Assembly: GCA_964609385.1 (NCBI GenBank)
Contig: CAZSSM010000001.1
Coordinates: forward strand, 205,583-269,582
Direction of reading: 5' to 3'
Length of the DNA stretch: 64,000 nt
From: CAZSSM01 sp964609385
GTDB taxonomy: Bacteria > Planctomycetota > Planctomycetia > Isosphaerales > Isosphaeraceae
This document shows, piece after piece, positions 37,241 through 46,822 of this stretch. The notes beneath the pieces were generated by a model. The model was not told the DNA's origin and made no database searches. It saw nothing but the letters and a program-made list of their open reading frames with translations. The number at the start of each line of letters is the position of its first letter. The stretch's first letter is position 1. Made by a program: the position numbers and the translations under genes.

Positions 37241-38152
37241 TCACAAATGTTTGGCCAAGCAGTCGGTCATTTGTTGGATCTGATGCTGATGCGGCGGGCT
37301 CGCGTTGATGGTCAACCTGGTGATGGCCCCCGCGATACTGATGGCCCCCAAGAGCATCAGGAGGAGCCCAAAGTAGCTGTGAGTCGGGTTCGAGGGTCCG
37401 ACCAGCGAGGAGATGCGTTCGGGGACCGCCGAACGGCCGGTCGCCATGGAGGTGGTGACCACAACGAGGTGGTCGACGTTCTCGTCGGCGACCGCTTCGC
37501 GCGACTGCATGAGCAACCAGAGCAGGGCGCCCAGGGTCAGGCCACGACGCATCAAGCGTCGACGCATGAGATCGCGACCCTTGGCCAGCCGCGTCTTGAC
37601 CGTGCCGACCGGCCAGCCCAGGGCGCGGGCGGCCTCTTCGTTGGTCATCGCCTCTAAATAGCAGAGCATCAACGGGAGTCGGAGTTGCTCGGGCAGTCGA
37701 TCCATCTCTTGCTGGATCACCTCGCGGATCTCGTTCACGGTCGCGTCGCGATCCGAGGCCGAGGGTTCGCGTGTCGGCTGGATGCTGGTATGCTCTCGCG
37801 CCTGATGCTTCCGCTCGCGTTGCGCGGCGCGTGAGGCGACCCGGTAGGCGACGCTGCAAAGCCAACCGGCCAGCGAATCGCGGTCGGTCGTCATCGTGGC
37901 AGCTCGCTTGGCCAGGACCAAAAAGGTGCCCTGGAAGGCGTCCTCGGCCACGTGGGGATCACGTGTGACGGATCGACAGACGCGCAGGACCATCCCACCA
38001 TGTCGTTGAACCAACGCCTGGAACGCGTCGTCATCACCGTGGAGTCGGTAGGCGTCGAGGAGCTCCGCATCGGTCGGTTCCACAGTGTCTGGGCACATCA
38101 TCGTCGTGTCGGGAGAGGCGGTGTTGGAGGTGCGTCCGGCAAGCTGAGTCAT
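37241..38152 (-). CDS. ECF sigma factor with C-terminal membrane segment
   Basis: A 303-residue extracytoplasmic-function sigma factor. Region 2 reads DDDAFQALVQRHGGMVLRVCRSVTRDPHVAEDAFQ with FLVLAKRA; region 4 is LPLMLCYLEAMTNEEAARALGWPVGTVKTRLAKGRD. Unlike canonical ECF factors (about 190 residues) it carries about 100 extra residues with a short hydrophobic stretch (GLTLGALLWLLM) and a clear membrane helix (YFGLLLMLLGAISIAGAIT). C-terminally extended, membrane-tethered ECF factors are common in planctomycetes, where the extension probably replaces a separate anti-sigma factor. No anti-sigma gene is adjacent. The start has only a weak GGTGGA ribosome-binding site. Confidence 0.88.
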   Translation of the reverse strand: MTQLAGRTSNTASPDTTMMCPDTVEPTDAELLDAYRLHGDDDAFQALVQRHGGMVLRVCRSVTRDPHVAEDAFQGTFLVLAKRAATMTTDRDSLAGWLCSVAYRVASRAAQRERKHQAREHTSIQPTREPSASDRDATVNEIREVIQQEMDRLPEQLRLPLMLCYLEAMTNEEAARALGWPVGTVKTRLAKGRDLMRRRLMRRGLTLGALLWLLMQSREAVADENVDHLVVVTTSMATGRSAVPERISSLVGPSNPTHSYFGLLLMLLGAISIAGAITRLTINASPPHQHQIQQMTDCLAKHL

Positions 38153-38516
38153 TGCGAGTCCACCCAGAGTGAGTCGTTCGCCTTTCTAGCAATGCCCGGA
38201 TGACCCGACATCGTTTCGCCTTTTCGCGAAATTTTAGGGGAGCGAATCTGACACACAGGTCGTTCCCATTGAGGTCGGGTCGAACGTTGACGATCATCGT
38301 GGACACTGGGGTCGACATCGACTAGGGATGTAGTCGACAAGCTACTGGATTGTTTCCGCATTCACAGTTCGATCCATGCACCGAGGAATCTTCGCGAGCG
38401 ATGCATGGGGATCGTCTCCGACCCGATCCTGGCCCGATCCGATCTGTCGAGGCCCGATGGGGGGCGGGCGATTCGATCAGGTTCGCGTGGTCCGGGATCT
38501 GGCGAGGGGGCCATGC
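38153..38516. other. 364-bp intergenic region upstream of the ECF sigma gene
   Basis: No gene seen. It contains a small inverted repeat TTTCGC / GCGAAA (38214-38231) 62 bp before the sigma start, which could be an operator or part of an autoregulated promoter. Confidence 0.4.
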
Positions 38517-39692
38517 TCAGGCCGCGTGGGCGTCTATTGTCGTCGAGACCCGAGCCGCATGCAGGCTGACGACCACGTGTTGGCTGAGCGTCGCGGTCAG
38601 GACGGCAGCCTGAAGCAGAGGCCGATCCGGCAAGGCTTCGGTGACCAGCACGAGGGCCAATCCCGTGTTGCTCATCGTCGTTAGATACGCCATGCCGTGC
38701 CCGGCATCGCGCGGAGCGCTGAGGACCCTGGAGGTGAGCAACGACAAGCCCAGTGTCGAGGCGCAGACCGAGACGACCAGGGGCGGGATCAGCAACAGGA
38801 TCCCCGGCTCAGCGCGGCCCCAGAGCATCGGCAGGCCGACCGAGGCGTTGATATAATTCAACATCAGGAGGCTGATCCAACCGGAGAGCCGAAGCCCCGG
38901 TCGCCACGCATGGATTCGTTCAGGACCGAGCAGTTGACCCAGGCCCATACCCAAGGCGATCGGCAGGATCACCCAGACCGTCACAAAGCCCCCGTCATAA
39001 GTCTGCGCTAGCAAGCTCCATGCCTTGGACAGATCGGCCGCACCAACCAGCGTGCCGGCCGTCTCCAACAACCAAGGGGCCACCCAAGGGCTGATCAGCG
39101 TACCCAAGAGGAGGATCGCCAGGGCCTGCGAGATCCGTCCTTGGACTTGCTGGACCCAGACGATCGCCGAGTTGGCTGCTGGCAAACAGTAGACCACGAC
39201 CAAGCCGGCCAACACTTCACGGGTCGAGCCTTGGGCGTGCCAGGCCAGCAAGGCCAGGGCCAAAGCCAAGCCGGCGCGGAGGCCCAAACTGGCCCCCACC
39301 AAGCCGAGGTCGGGGCGGACGTCCGGCTGGATCAAGCGACGGATGTTGAGGCTTAAGCCGGCGCGGAAGAGCATCAGGCTCAGCAGGAGTGTCACCGGCG
39401 TCAGCGATAGCTCGACGCGTGACCAGGTCGCCAGGTCGACGGCGCGGAGCCAGCGACCGGGCTCGGGCACAATTAAGGCCAACGTGTAAGCGACGAGCAG
39501 ACCCAGGATCGTTCGGGAGACCAGCCGATCGATGAGGCTCGGCCCGGGGGTGGTCGTTGACGGCGCGGCCCGCTCGACCAATGCGCTGGGGACGGCCGAC
39601 GTCTCGGCCCGGATCTCGGGCCGATCCCGACGTTCGACGCCGCCTGGTATCGGCATCCCTAGCACCCCTTCACCTTCGCCCCAGAACCCCAT
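38517..39692 (-). CDS. Bile acid:sodium symporter (BASS/ACR3-like) family transporter
   Basis: A 391-residue inner-membrane protein with about ten hydrophobic helices, among them TILGLLVAYTLALIV, LSLTPVTLLLSLMLFRAGL and VFASA-type small-residue segments. The family's core pattern is visible in MLFRAGLSLNIRRL, YCLPAANSAIVWV and MSNTGLALVLVTEAL, resembling the unwound-helix sites that bind Na+ and an anionic substrate. The N-terminal 45 residues are cytosolic and low-complexity. The ATG at 39692 has GGGAG 8 bases upstream. Substrate could be an organic anion or an oxyanion; context (a downstream ECF sigma gene) gives no clue. Confidence 0.75.
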   Translation of the reverse strand: MGFWGEGEGVLGMPIPGGVERRDRPEIRAETSAVPSALVERAAPSTTTPGPSLIDRLVSRTILGLLVAYTLALIVPEPGRWLRAVDLATWSRVELSLTPVTLLLSLMLFRAGLSLNIRRLIQPDVRPDLGLVGASLGLRAGLALALALLAWHAQGSTREVLAGLVVVYCLPAANSAIVWVQQVQGRISQALAILLLGTLISPWVAPWLLETAGTLVGAADLSKAWSLLAQTYDGGFVTVWVILPIALGMGLGQLLGPERIHAWRPGLRLSGWISLLMLNYINASVGLPMLWGRAEPGILLLIPPLVVSVCASTLGLSLLTSRVLSAPRDAGHGMAYLTTMSNTGLALVLVTEALPDRPLLQAAVLTATLSQHVVVSLHAARVSTTIDAHAA

Positions 39693-39912
39693 CACGCTCG
39701 CTCCCGCTTGGACCGTCGCGTCAGCCCCGTCACCGGCTGACGACGAGGGAATTGGGCCGTTGGCCCTCCTGGCTATCTCTCCGGTCCGGGTTGAGGGGAC
39801 AGGCCAGTCGACGCGCCATGCCCTCGGGCACCCTTCGAGGTAGGGTATCGCGCATGAGGATGACGGCAAGGCGTCATCGGGCCGTCGCGTCGGGGGGTTC
39901 GCTTCGGTTCAC

Positions 39913-41393
39913 TCAACGGCCCTGCGCGGCCCACGATTTCATCTGAGCGATGTTGCGCTCGATCGTAGCGGCCCGTTCCGCGTCGCGTCGACGAGCCCCC
40001 TCGACGTAGACGGCCATGTCGCTCTCGAAGACCCTCGGATCTTCAGGGAGCATCCCCCGGTCCCCGGTCGCGACCGTCCAGGTGTCCAACACGTTGCGGA
40101 GCCGAACATGGTCCCGATCGCCTCGGGCGTCCGCGCGATGTTGTGCAGCTCGAACGGGTCGACCTGGAGATCGTAGAACTCCTCCGAAGGGCGGCTCGAG
40201 GCCATGATCAGGCTCTGCGCCTCATCGAGCACGCCGGCCTCGGCCAACTCGCGGAGTCGGATCAGGATCGCCTTGTTGTCTTTGTAGGTGTTGGGTTGGA
40301 GATACGGACGCGTCGGCAAGTAGTTGCGGATGTACTTGTATCGGGCGGTCCGGATGCATCGGATCCGGTCGACCGTTTCATCGCAGCGATCGCGAGCGGC
40401 GACGATGTATTCGCGGGCCTCATGGTCCTCGTCGAACAGATCGCGCGCCTCCATCGTCGCGGGGATCGCGATCCCGGCCAAGGCCAGCGAGGTGGCAGCC
40501 ATGTCGATGTGGACGATCAAGTCGTCGCGCGTCGAGCCCGGTTCCAGGTTCGGTCCTCGGACCACGAACGGGATCTGGATCCCCTCGTCGTAGAGGAACT
40601 GCTTGCCACGGGCATGGCTGATCCCATGATCGGTGAGGAAAAACACATACGTCTGATCCAGGATCCCTTCGGTCTCGAGGCGTTGGAGGATCTGGCCGAC
40701 CTGCCGGTCGGTGAATCGGACCGCATCGAGGTAGCGGGCCCAATCCTCGAGGATCACCGGGTCACGGGGATAGTAGGGCGGCAGGGTCACCTCCTCAGGC
40801 TCGACCAGCGAGCCCAAGGCGTCCTCGGCGCGTTTGGCCCAGGTCCCGCTGTGCCGGAGCTTGCCGCCGGGCAACTGGATCTGGGCGAAGAACGGTTGAC
40901 CTTCGGATCGGCCCGACCAATCGCCGCTGTCATAGCGGTTGCGATCGAACTCGAAGTTGTAGTCGGTCTTACCGGGACGGCCGTCCATGGTGCCGTTGAC
41001 GGTGTAGTAGCCGGCCTCCTGAAACAACTCCGGGAGGGTCGCGATCCCGTCGGGCCGCTGGAGCGTGACGACCCCGCGACCACTCCGGTGGTGCTGGGCG
41101 CCGATGGTCGTCTGGTACATCCCGGTGATCATCGCCGAGCGTGACGGCGAGCAGACCGGGCAGGTCACGAACGCGTTGGCGAACCGGACGCCCTCGATGG
41201 CGAGCCGATCGACGTGCGGCGTGGTGATCGTCGATTCGCCATAGCAGCCGAAGTTCGGTGACATGTCCTCGACGACGATCCAGACGATATTCGGTCGCGA
41301 TGACTCCGAAGATCCCCAAGCGGTCTCCGCTCCCACAAACACCAGAAAGACCGACGCGAGCAACCCGACCAGGGTGGTTCCCAGGCGACCCAT
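39913..41393 (-). CDS. Exported sulfatase, frameshifted near its 3' end
   Basis: A type I sulfatase of about 492 residues with a signal peptide (GTTLVGLLASVFLVFVGAETAWG). Metal ligands appear in RPNIVWIVVEDMSPNFGCYG. The formylglycine motif is CSPSRSAMITG with Cys81, and FFLTDHGISHARGKQFLYDEG supplies further active-site residues. The uninterrupted frame runs to 39939 but turns to nonsense after NIARTPEA. From there the next frame reads DHVRLRNVLDTWTVATGDRG and continues as a typical sulfatase end to a TGA at 39913. A single missing base near 40119 explains this. The ATG at 41393 has GGGAG upstream. It is either a sequencing error or a recent mutation. Confidence 0.85.
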
Positions 41394-41723
41394 GATCCCA
41401 ACTCCCTCGACTCGGTGAATCCGAAAGTCCTCGTGAGGGTCACAACGCGCCACGATCGTCACGATGATCGATCGACGGTCGTGGTCGTTGCCGTGTCACC
41501 TCACGACACGCTCGTGGATTCTCCCGCACGAGGGCTTCCGATGCCAGCGTCTCGCCATCGAGAGATCGGAGCCCGGCCACATCGCGAACGATCAGAGCGA
41601 ACGAGCATCGAAGGGTTGAGCCGCGATCGGTTGGAACGCGATCGATTCTGCTGCGCTGATCCTTCGAGCCCGTTTGAGCCGTCCCAGAGCCGGTCGTTCG
41701 CGGATCGTTGGAGTGTCTGGGCG
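41394..41723. other. 330-bp intergenic region
   Basis: The region lies between the kinase stop and the sulfatase start, both minus strand. A modest inverted repeat CGTGTC / GACACG (41492-41510) is the only structure noted. No gene seen. Confidence 0.4.
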
Positions 41724-42929
41724 TCATGGGGAAACGTGCGCGAGCGGTCGCGAGATCTCTTCCTGGGGCGTTATGATCAGACTGCGGAGGGCGAGACCGA
41801 GGGCGATCGGCCAGGCGATCCAGGAGGGCCTCCACTCGCGGAGAACCTCGGCCATACAGTCGGCCGTCGGATAGCGCGCGTTGGGCTCCCAGGCCATGGC
41901 CCGCTGACAGATCGAGTCGAGCGTCCGCGGGAGGTCGGGCCGGACTTCACGGAGCTTGCAGATCGGTCCGGGATCGTTGGCCAGCAGGGGGGGGATCACC
42001 GCTTGGTTCTCGGCCGGCTTGGGCTCTCGATCGGATGGAACCGTCTCCCCGGGCCGCTGTTGGGTGAGCAACTCGAAGAGCATCACGCCGAGGCTGTAGA
42101 TATCGCTCCGCGCATCGGCCAGATGGCTGCGACCGGCGGCCTGCTCGGGGCTCATATAGCAGGGGGTCCCCAGGACGGTTCCGTTGCGGGTCAGTTTGCC
42201 TCGGCTGCCGATGTTTCGGGCCAGACCGAAGTCGGTCAATCGGGGCGAGCCGGTCCTCGAGAGGATCACGTTGGCCGGCTTGATATCGCGATGGATGACC
42301 CCTTTGTGATGGGCGTGCGCGACCGCATCGCAGAGCGGGATCATGATCCCCAAGGCCTGTTCCGGGGAAAGGGTCTCGCGACGGATCAACGAGGAGAGCG
42401 TCGGCCCCTCGGCGAACTGATAGGCGATCCAGCAGCGACCCCCATCGCGTCCGGCCTCGTGGAGCGAGACGATGTGGGGATGGTCCAGCTTGGCCGCAGC
42501 TCGAGCCTCGCGGAAGAACCGTTCCAGGACCCGGCCGTTGGGATGGTCCTCCCGCAGAACCTTGAGGGCGACATCCCGATCCAGCCGGGGATCGTAGGCG
42601 CGATAGACCCGGCCGAAGACGCCGCCCCCCAGGATCTCCAGGAGCTGGAACCGACCGACCGACTCGGTCAGTTCGGGCAAGTCCATCGAGGCAGCATCGG
42701 CCAGATCGTTGAGCTGTTGGCCCGGCGAGGACTCGGTGGTCGATGGTTCGGTCGAGACCGGCGAGCCGTCCGGATTGGTCTCCAATTCCAGGACGCGCGT
42801 CTTCTCGGCGTCCTTCTCGGCGAGATCGTCGTTCCAATTGAACGCCTGGACCAGCGCCTCGACCGAGCCGACCGATTCCGGTCCGCGGAGGGGGCCCTCG
42901 GTGGAGGTCGTCCCAGGGGTTTCTGTCAT
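41724..42929 (-). CDS. Hanks-type serine/threonine protein kinase
   Basis: A 401-residue kinase. An acidic, Thr/Ser-rich N-terminus of about 90 residues precedes the kinase domain. The glycine loop is LGGGVFGRVYRA, the ATP lysine is Lys123 in VALKVL, the catalytic loop is VIHRDIKPAN (213-220), the metal site is DFG (233-235), and TPCYMSPEQA closes the activation segment. A short hydrophobic stretch near the C-terminus (WIAWPIALGLALRSLII) may be a membrane anchor; there is no large sensor domain after it, unlike many planctomycete kinases. The ATG at 42929 has a GAGG site 6 bases upstream. Its substrates may include FHA proteins such as the one at 29-31 kb, which is inference only. Confidence 0.93.
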   Translation of the reverse strand: MTETPGTTSTEGPLRGPESVGSVEALVQAFNWNDDLAEKDAEKTRVLELETNPDGSPVSTEPSTTESSPGQQLNDLADAASMDLPELTESVGRFQLLEILGGGVFGRVYRAYDPRLDRDVALKVLREDHPNGRVLERFFREARAAAKLDHPHIVSLHEAGRDGGRCWIAYQFAEGPTLSSLIRRETLSPEQALGIMIPLCDAVAHAHHKGVIHRDIKPANVILSRTGSPRLTDFGLARNIGSRGKLTRNGTVLGTPCYMSPEQAAGRSHLADARSDIYSLGVMLFELLTQQRPGETVPSDREPKPAENQAVIPPLLANDPGPICKLREVRPDLPRTLDSICQRAMAWEPNARYPTADCMAEVLREWRPSWIAWPIALGLALRSLIITPQEEISRPLAHVSP

Positions 42930-43047
42930 GAGTCGCCTCGAATGCACGGTCGACGATCCGCGATCGATCCGCCGTGGTCGGGATCGACTTGGATCGTGCG
43001 CGGTCGTTCGACCCATTCCGATGGGTCTCGCTTATCGCAAACCTAGA

Positions 43048-44751
43048 TCATTGCGGTCCCGGACGAACCGTCGACGGTCGATGGCGGACCCAGATCTCGA
43101 TCGGGCCATAACGCATGGCCGGCTGATAGTTCCGACGGACGGCCGCATCCAGCGCGCTGAGATTCCGCATCACCCCCTGGTTTCGCGTCGACGGCGACCA
43201 GACGACGACCGAATCGCGCGCCGACTCGGTTTCCAGGCTCTGGACATAGGCCGATTCGCGATCCTCGTGGCCCCAGTGCATCCAGAGCAGTCCGCTCTCG
43301 GTCGGCAAGAGTCCGCGACGACCGGCTGGGCCGTTCAATGCGGGGAACGGGTAAATATCGAGCAGGTTGACCACCCGGGTCGTGCTCGGGGTTTGGCGCA
43401 AAGCCTTGAGGGTGGCCCGATACTCCGGCCAGAGATACGGCCAACGCGGACGGCTCGGGTCATCGACCTGCGCCATCTGCAGTTCGGCGCCGGGAGGCAC
43501 ACGCTCCGGGATGTCGCCATCGGACAACGTCGTGAGGCTTCGCCACGATGCGGCGGGACGACAGAGCGATTCGCTCGGGTCGGCCAGCCACAACGAAACA
43601 CTCAAGGTCGCCAACAATTTCAATGTGCACGGAATCCGACGCACGTTGAGCCATCCGCCCAGCATCACGCCCAGAGCCAAGGGCAGAACGATCGCCAGAG
43701 GGAGGTGGAGATACTCGTGATCCTGGGGATGCATCGGGCGGTAGAGCAGGGCTCCCATCAAGAGGACCCAGACCGACCAGGACGGTCGTGCCCAGCGTCG
43801 ACGACCGCGCCAACCGATGATCGGGAGTCCGATCAACGCGATGACCGCCCAAGGATCGCGTAGGCTCGCCCCCAGCTTCTCCAGGAACCCCGACCACGAC
43901 CAGTTGCTGTAGTTGCCCCCGTAGCTGGCCCGTTGCAAACCTCGGAGCAGGTCATCGAGCAGGCCGTGGGCGATCAAAGGCGCGAACCCCAACAGGCCCA
44001 TCAGCGCGATGGCCACGAGCCATTCCCCGCCCGAGAAGAGACGGCCGACACGAGGGAGACGTCCGGGTCGATCGAGCATGACGGCCAGAGCCAGGCCGGG
44101 GACGAACAGGATCGCGTGCGGCCGGAGCGTCCAGGCGACGCCCCAACAGAAGGCCGAGAGCCAGAGACCAACGCGGCCGGTCCGGGAGCTGGCCAACAAC
44201 CAGCCGGCGGCCACGAAGCCGGCCGCGTGTCCATCGCGCTGGGCGGTGACCCCGTAATTGAGGCTGAGGTAGGCTCCCAGCCACGATCCGACGACGACCA
44301 GTCCCGGCAGCCAAGCCCCCCAACGCCGACGACTCCACCAGAGCGTCAGGGCGGACAGGCCGATCAGGCCAGCCGCATCCACGGCGTAGAGCGGCCAGGT
44401 CACGCCCCAGCCGAAGACTTGCCCCAGGCCCCAGAACAAATAGATCGCCCCGGGGAAGTTGTAGGCCTCGACATCCCGATACGGGCGAACTCCGGCGTCC
44501 CAGTCCATCGCCAGGACGGCGAACGCGTCGTGATCGACCCACCAGGGCCAGGTCAGGTAATGCGGGAGCCAGGTCGCCAATTCGACGACGATCAGCAAGG
44601 CCAAGATCTTCGGCAGCGCCGACCATAACAGCCAAGCCGATCCCGAGTTGAGCCGCGTGCCCACCCGCCTCCAGACCGATCCTGAGGTCGACGACGACGC
44701 GGGCCGGTCCGAGTTCGCGGGCGTCGGAGCGTTCCTGGGCGAGTTCGGCAT
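43048..44751 (-). CDS. Multi-pass membrane protein, probable GT-C-fold glycosyltransferase
   Basis: A 567-residue inner-membrane protein with about 10-11 hydrophobic helices in the first 400 residues and a soluble C-terminal part. The first loop after helix 1 contains WWVDHDAFAVLAMDWDAGVRPYRD, an acidic Asp-containing loop typical of GT-C enzymes that use polyprenyl-phosphate sugars. LNYGVTAQRDGHAAGF and LRPHAILFVPGLALAV follow. I cannot assign a subfamily by eye. It follows amt on the same strand by 84 bp and precedes the kinase gene by 118 bp, but no functional link is apparent. The start codon has a poor ribosome-binding site. Confidence 0.65.
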   Translation of the reverse strand: MPNSPRNAPTPANSDRPASSSTSGSVWRRVGTRLNSGSAWLLWSALPKILALLIVVELATWLPHYLTWPWWVDHDAFAVLAMDWDAGVRPYRDVEAYNFPGAIYLFWGLGQVFGWGVTWPLYAVDAAGLIGLSALTLWWSRRRWGAWLPGLVVVGSWLGAYLSLNYGVTAQRDGHAAGFVAAGWLLASSRTGRVGLWLSAFCWGVAWTLRPHAILFVPGLALAVMLDRPGRLPRVGRLFSGGEWLVAIALMGLLGFAPLIAHGLLDDLLRGLQRASYGGNYSNWSWSGFLEKLGASLRDPWAVIALIGLPIIGWRGRRRWARPSWSVWVLLMGALLYRPMHPQDHEYLHLPLAIVLPLALGVMLGGWLNVRRIPCTLKLLATLSVSLWLADPSESLCRPAASWRSLTTLSDGDIPERVPPGAELQMAQVDDPSRPRWPYLWPEYRATLKALRQTPSTTRVVNLLDIYPFPALNGPAGRRGLLPTESGLLWMHWGHEDRESAYVQSLETESARDSVVVWSPSTRNQGVMRNLSALDAAVRRNYQPAMRYGPIEIWVRHRPSTVRPGPQ

Positions 44752-44835
44752 CGGATCACGCTCGAAGGCAAGGGGGAGATGCGGGAGATTTGGGGTCGGC
44801 TCGACGGCCGTTTCGCGTTCCTGCTCCCCGTTCGG

Positions 44836-46434
44836 TTACGACGGAAGATACCTGAGGCGTTCGGCATTCGACTCACCAGGCGGCTCGTCGTTGGTTAAGG
44901 CTGATGCGTCCGATGCGCCGTTGGCGAGGCTCCGACGTCGGAATCCGGCCAAGTCTGGGGCTTGCTCGGTGGGGCCTCGTATATAGCCCCGCTCCCCGTG
45001 TTGTGAGAGGTCTAGGCCGACCTGCTCGTCGAGGCTGTCGACCCGAAGACCGAGCGTCTTCTCCAAGACCCAGACGATCAAGGCGGTCATCGACGCGCTG
45101 TACGCGCCCACGGCCAGGACCGCCAGCCCTTGATCGAGCAGCGGTTCGAGGTCGCCGGTACTGAGCAAAGCGCCCGAGCCAGCCAAGGCGGGCAGCGCGA
45201 ACAGGCCGACCGTGACGCTCCCGAAGGCGCCTCCAACCCCATGCACGGCCGTCACGTCCAGGGCGTCGTCGACCCGTGCCCGGATCGTTACGAGGATCGC
45301 CGCATAGGCCAGTCCCGAGCCCAGCAGGCCGATCGAGATCGACGCCAAGGGGTGAACCCACCCGGCCCCCGGCGTGATCGCCACCAGGCCCACCACCGCG
45401 CCGGTGCAACCGCCCAGGACCGTCGCCTTGCCCTTGTGCAAATACTCGATCAGGGACCAGCCCAGCATCGCCGAGGCGCCCGCCAGGATCGTGTTGAGGA
45501 ACGCCACGCCCGTCCGAGTATCCACGCCCAAAGCGCCGCCGGCGTTGAGGCCCAGCCAACCGAACCAGAGCAAGGACGTCCCCAACACCGTCAAGGTCAG
45601 GTTGTGCGGCGAGATCTCCTCGGTCCCATACCCTTGACGATGGCCCAAGATCCAAGCGCAGCTCAACGCCGAGGCACCCGCACCGACGTGGATCACCAGG
45701 CCGCCGGCGAAATCGCGAGCCCCGAGACCCGATGCGCCCCCCCCCCCCCCGCCCCACCCCCAAAGGCCTAGCGGATCGTAGCCCCAGGGCGACCAAAGCA
45801 ACGCGAGGATCACGAACTTGACGAACGAGACCCGCTCGGCCAACGCCCCAGATAGGAGCGCCGACGCGAAGACCGCCAAGGCCAACTGATACGTGAAGAA
45901 CGTCAAGCTCGGCAATTGCGGCGCATATTGATTCGGCTCGTCCCACGAGACCCCCACCAACAGGGCATGGTCCAGCCCGCCAATGAGACCGCCCTGATCC
46001 GACCCGAAAGCCAGCGTATAGCCGACGATCACCCATTGCAGCCCGATCAGACCCAGCATCGCGAAGCTTTGATGGAACGTCGCCAACACGTTTTTGGATC
46101 GGACCATCCCAGCATTGAATAATCCGATCGCGGAACTAATCAGTATCACCATCGCCGATGCGACCAGAACGAACGCAGTGTCGATCGGATCGATGTTCGC
46201 GACCTCTTGAGGCCCGTCGCGTTCGGGACGATCGGTCGTCGGAACCGACTTAGGCGACGAGTTCGACGCGCGAGCCTCACCGACCGGGTCGGCGGACGGA
46301 TCCTGTGTCGCCCCCCAACTCGCCGAGTTTCCGTAGAGCAGACTCCCCCCGACGACGATCACTCTCAGGATCGCGCCGAAGCCGAATCCCGATCGCGCTT
46401 TCGGGAACGTCACCGCCATCTCGATCCCGATCAT
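44836..46434 (-). CDS. amt: Ammonium transporter of the Amt family
   Basis: A 532-residue channel protein that conducts ammonia/ammonium across the inner membrane. A signal-like helix and a polar linker of about 70 residues precede the eleven-helix core. Family motifs include AGMVRSKNVLATFHQSF, FGSDQGGLIGG and YDPLGLW. The first pore His is in DFAGGLVIHVGAGASAL, the second in DALDVTAVHGVGGAFG. The C-terminal GlnK-contact segment reads DEQVGLDLSQHGERGY. Between YDPLGLW and DFAGG the gene holds a run of 14 G (45737-45750), coding for part of six glycines where relatives usually have GGWL. The ATG at 46434 has GGAG 8 bases upstream. No glnK gene is adjacent. Confidence 0.93.
   Translation of the reverse strand: MIGIEMAVTFPKARSGFGFGAILRVIVVGGSLLYGNSASWGATQDPSADPVGEARASNSSPKSVPTTDRPERDGPQEVANIDPIDTAFVLVASAMVILISSAIGLFNAGMVRSKNVLATFHQSFAMLGLIGLQWVIVGYTLAFGSDQGGLIGGLDHALLVGVSWDEPNQYAPQLPSLTFFTYQLALAVFASALLSGALAERVSFVKFVILALLWSPWGYDPLGLWGWGGGGGGASGLGARDFAGGLVIHVGAGASALSCAWILGHRQGYGTEEISPHNLTLTVLGTSLLWFGWLGLNAGGALGVDTRTGVAFLNTILAGASAMLGWSLIEYLHKGKATVLGGCTGAVVGLVAITPGAGWVHPLASISIGLLGSGLAYAAILVTIRARVDDALDVTAVHGVGGAFGSVTVGLFALPALAGSGALLSTGDLEPLLDQGLAVLAVGAYSASMTALIVWVLEKTLGLRVDSLDEQVGLDLSQHGERGYIRGPTEQAPDLAGFRRRSLANGASDASALTNDEPPGESNAERLRYLPS
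45737..45750. repeat. Homopolymer tract, 14 C on + (14 G on the amt coding strand)
   Basis: An unbroken run of 14 C inside amt. The reading frame is intact at this length; a change of one base would truncate the transporter about two fifths of the way through. Confidence 0.95.
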
Positions 46435-46822
46435 CGGGCGCACTCCATGGGGACCCGGACGGGAGGATGTGCTCGGTTCGCGTCTGGTTCGTCCAAGAGG
46501 CCAGCGCGGGCCGCCGCCCAGATCGGAAAGGACGCGAGGAGGCACTCGGAGAGAGGGTCGCGTGACACACCGCGTGGGGGTGGAAAGACGCCGGATCGCG
46601 ATCCGGACGGACCGCGACTCGATCCCGGACGTCGTCGATGCCCTTAAGATGCCGGATCGCAGACGGTCATGCAACACGCCGGCGATCCGGACTTCCGGGC
46701 GCCCCGAATCGCCGAACCGTGCGATGACCGAAGATCTCTGATCTCCCGCATTGTGAGCTGGAACCAACGTCCAGATAGTCATCAACGAAACAAAACGGGT
46801 CGGTGAACCTGATTCCTCCAGC
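46435..46822. other. 388-bp region upstream of amt
   Basis: The region lies between the aldo/keto reductase stop and the amt start and presumably holds the amt promoter. It contains the palindrome at 46591-46606 and two further copies of the octamer CCGGATCG (46652-46659 on +, 46683-46690 on -). I found no -24/-12 sigma-54 promoter. Confidence 0.4.
46591..46606. repeat. 16-bp perfect palindrome upstream of amt
   Basis: CCGGATCGCGATCCGG, centred about 165 bp before the amt start codon. The same half-site recurs twice within the next 85 bp in opposite orientations, as an operator array might. Confidence 0.5.

Noticed and set aside
41415..43046. 543-codon + strand open frame opposite the kinase gene
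   Set aside because: Shadow frame; the minus strand encodes all kinase motifs.
46435..46822. Possible sigma-54 promoter for amt
   Set aside because: No TGGCAC-N5-TTGCA-like pair was found on the minus strand.
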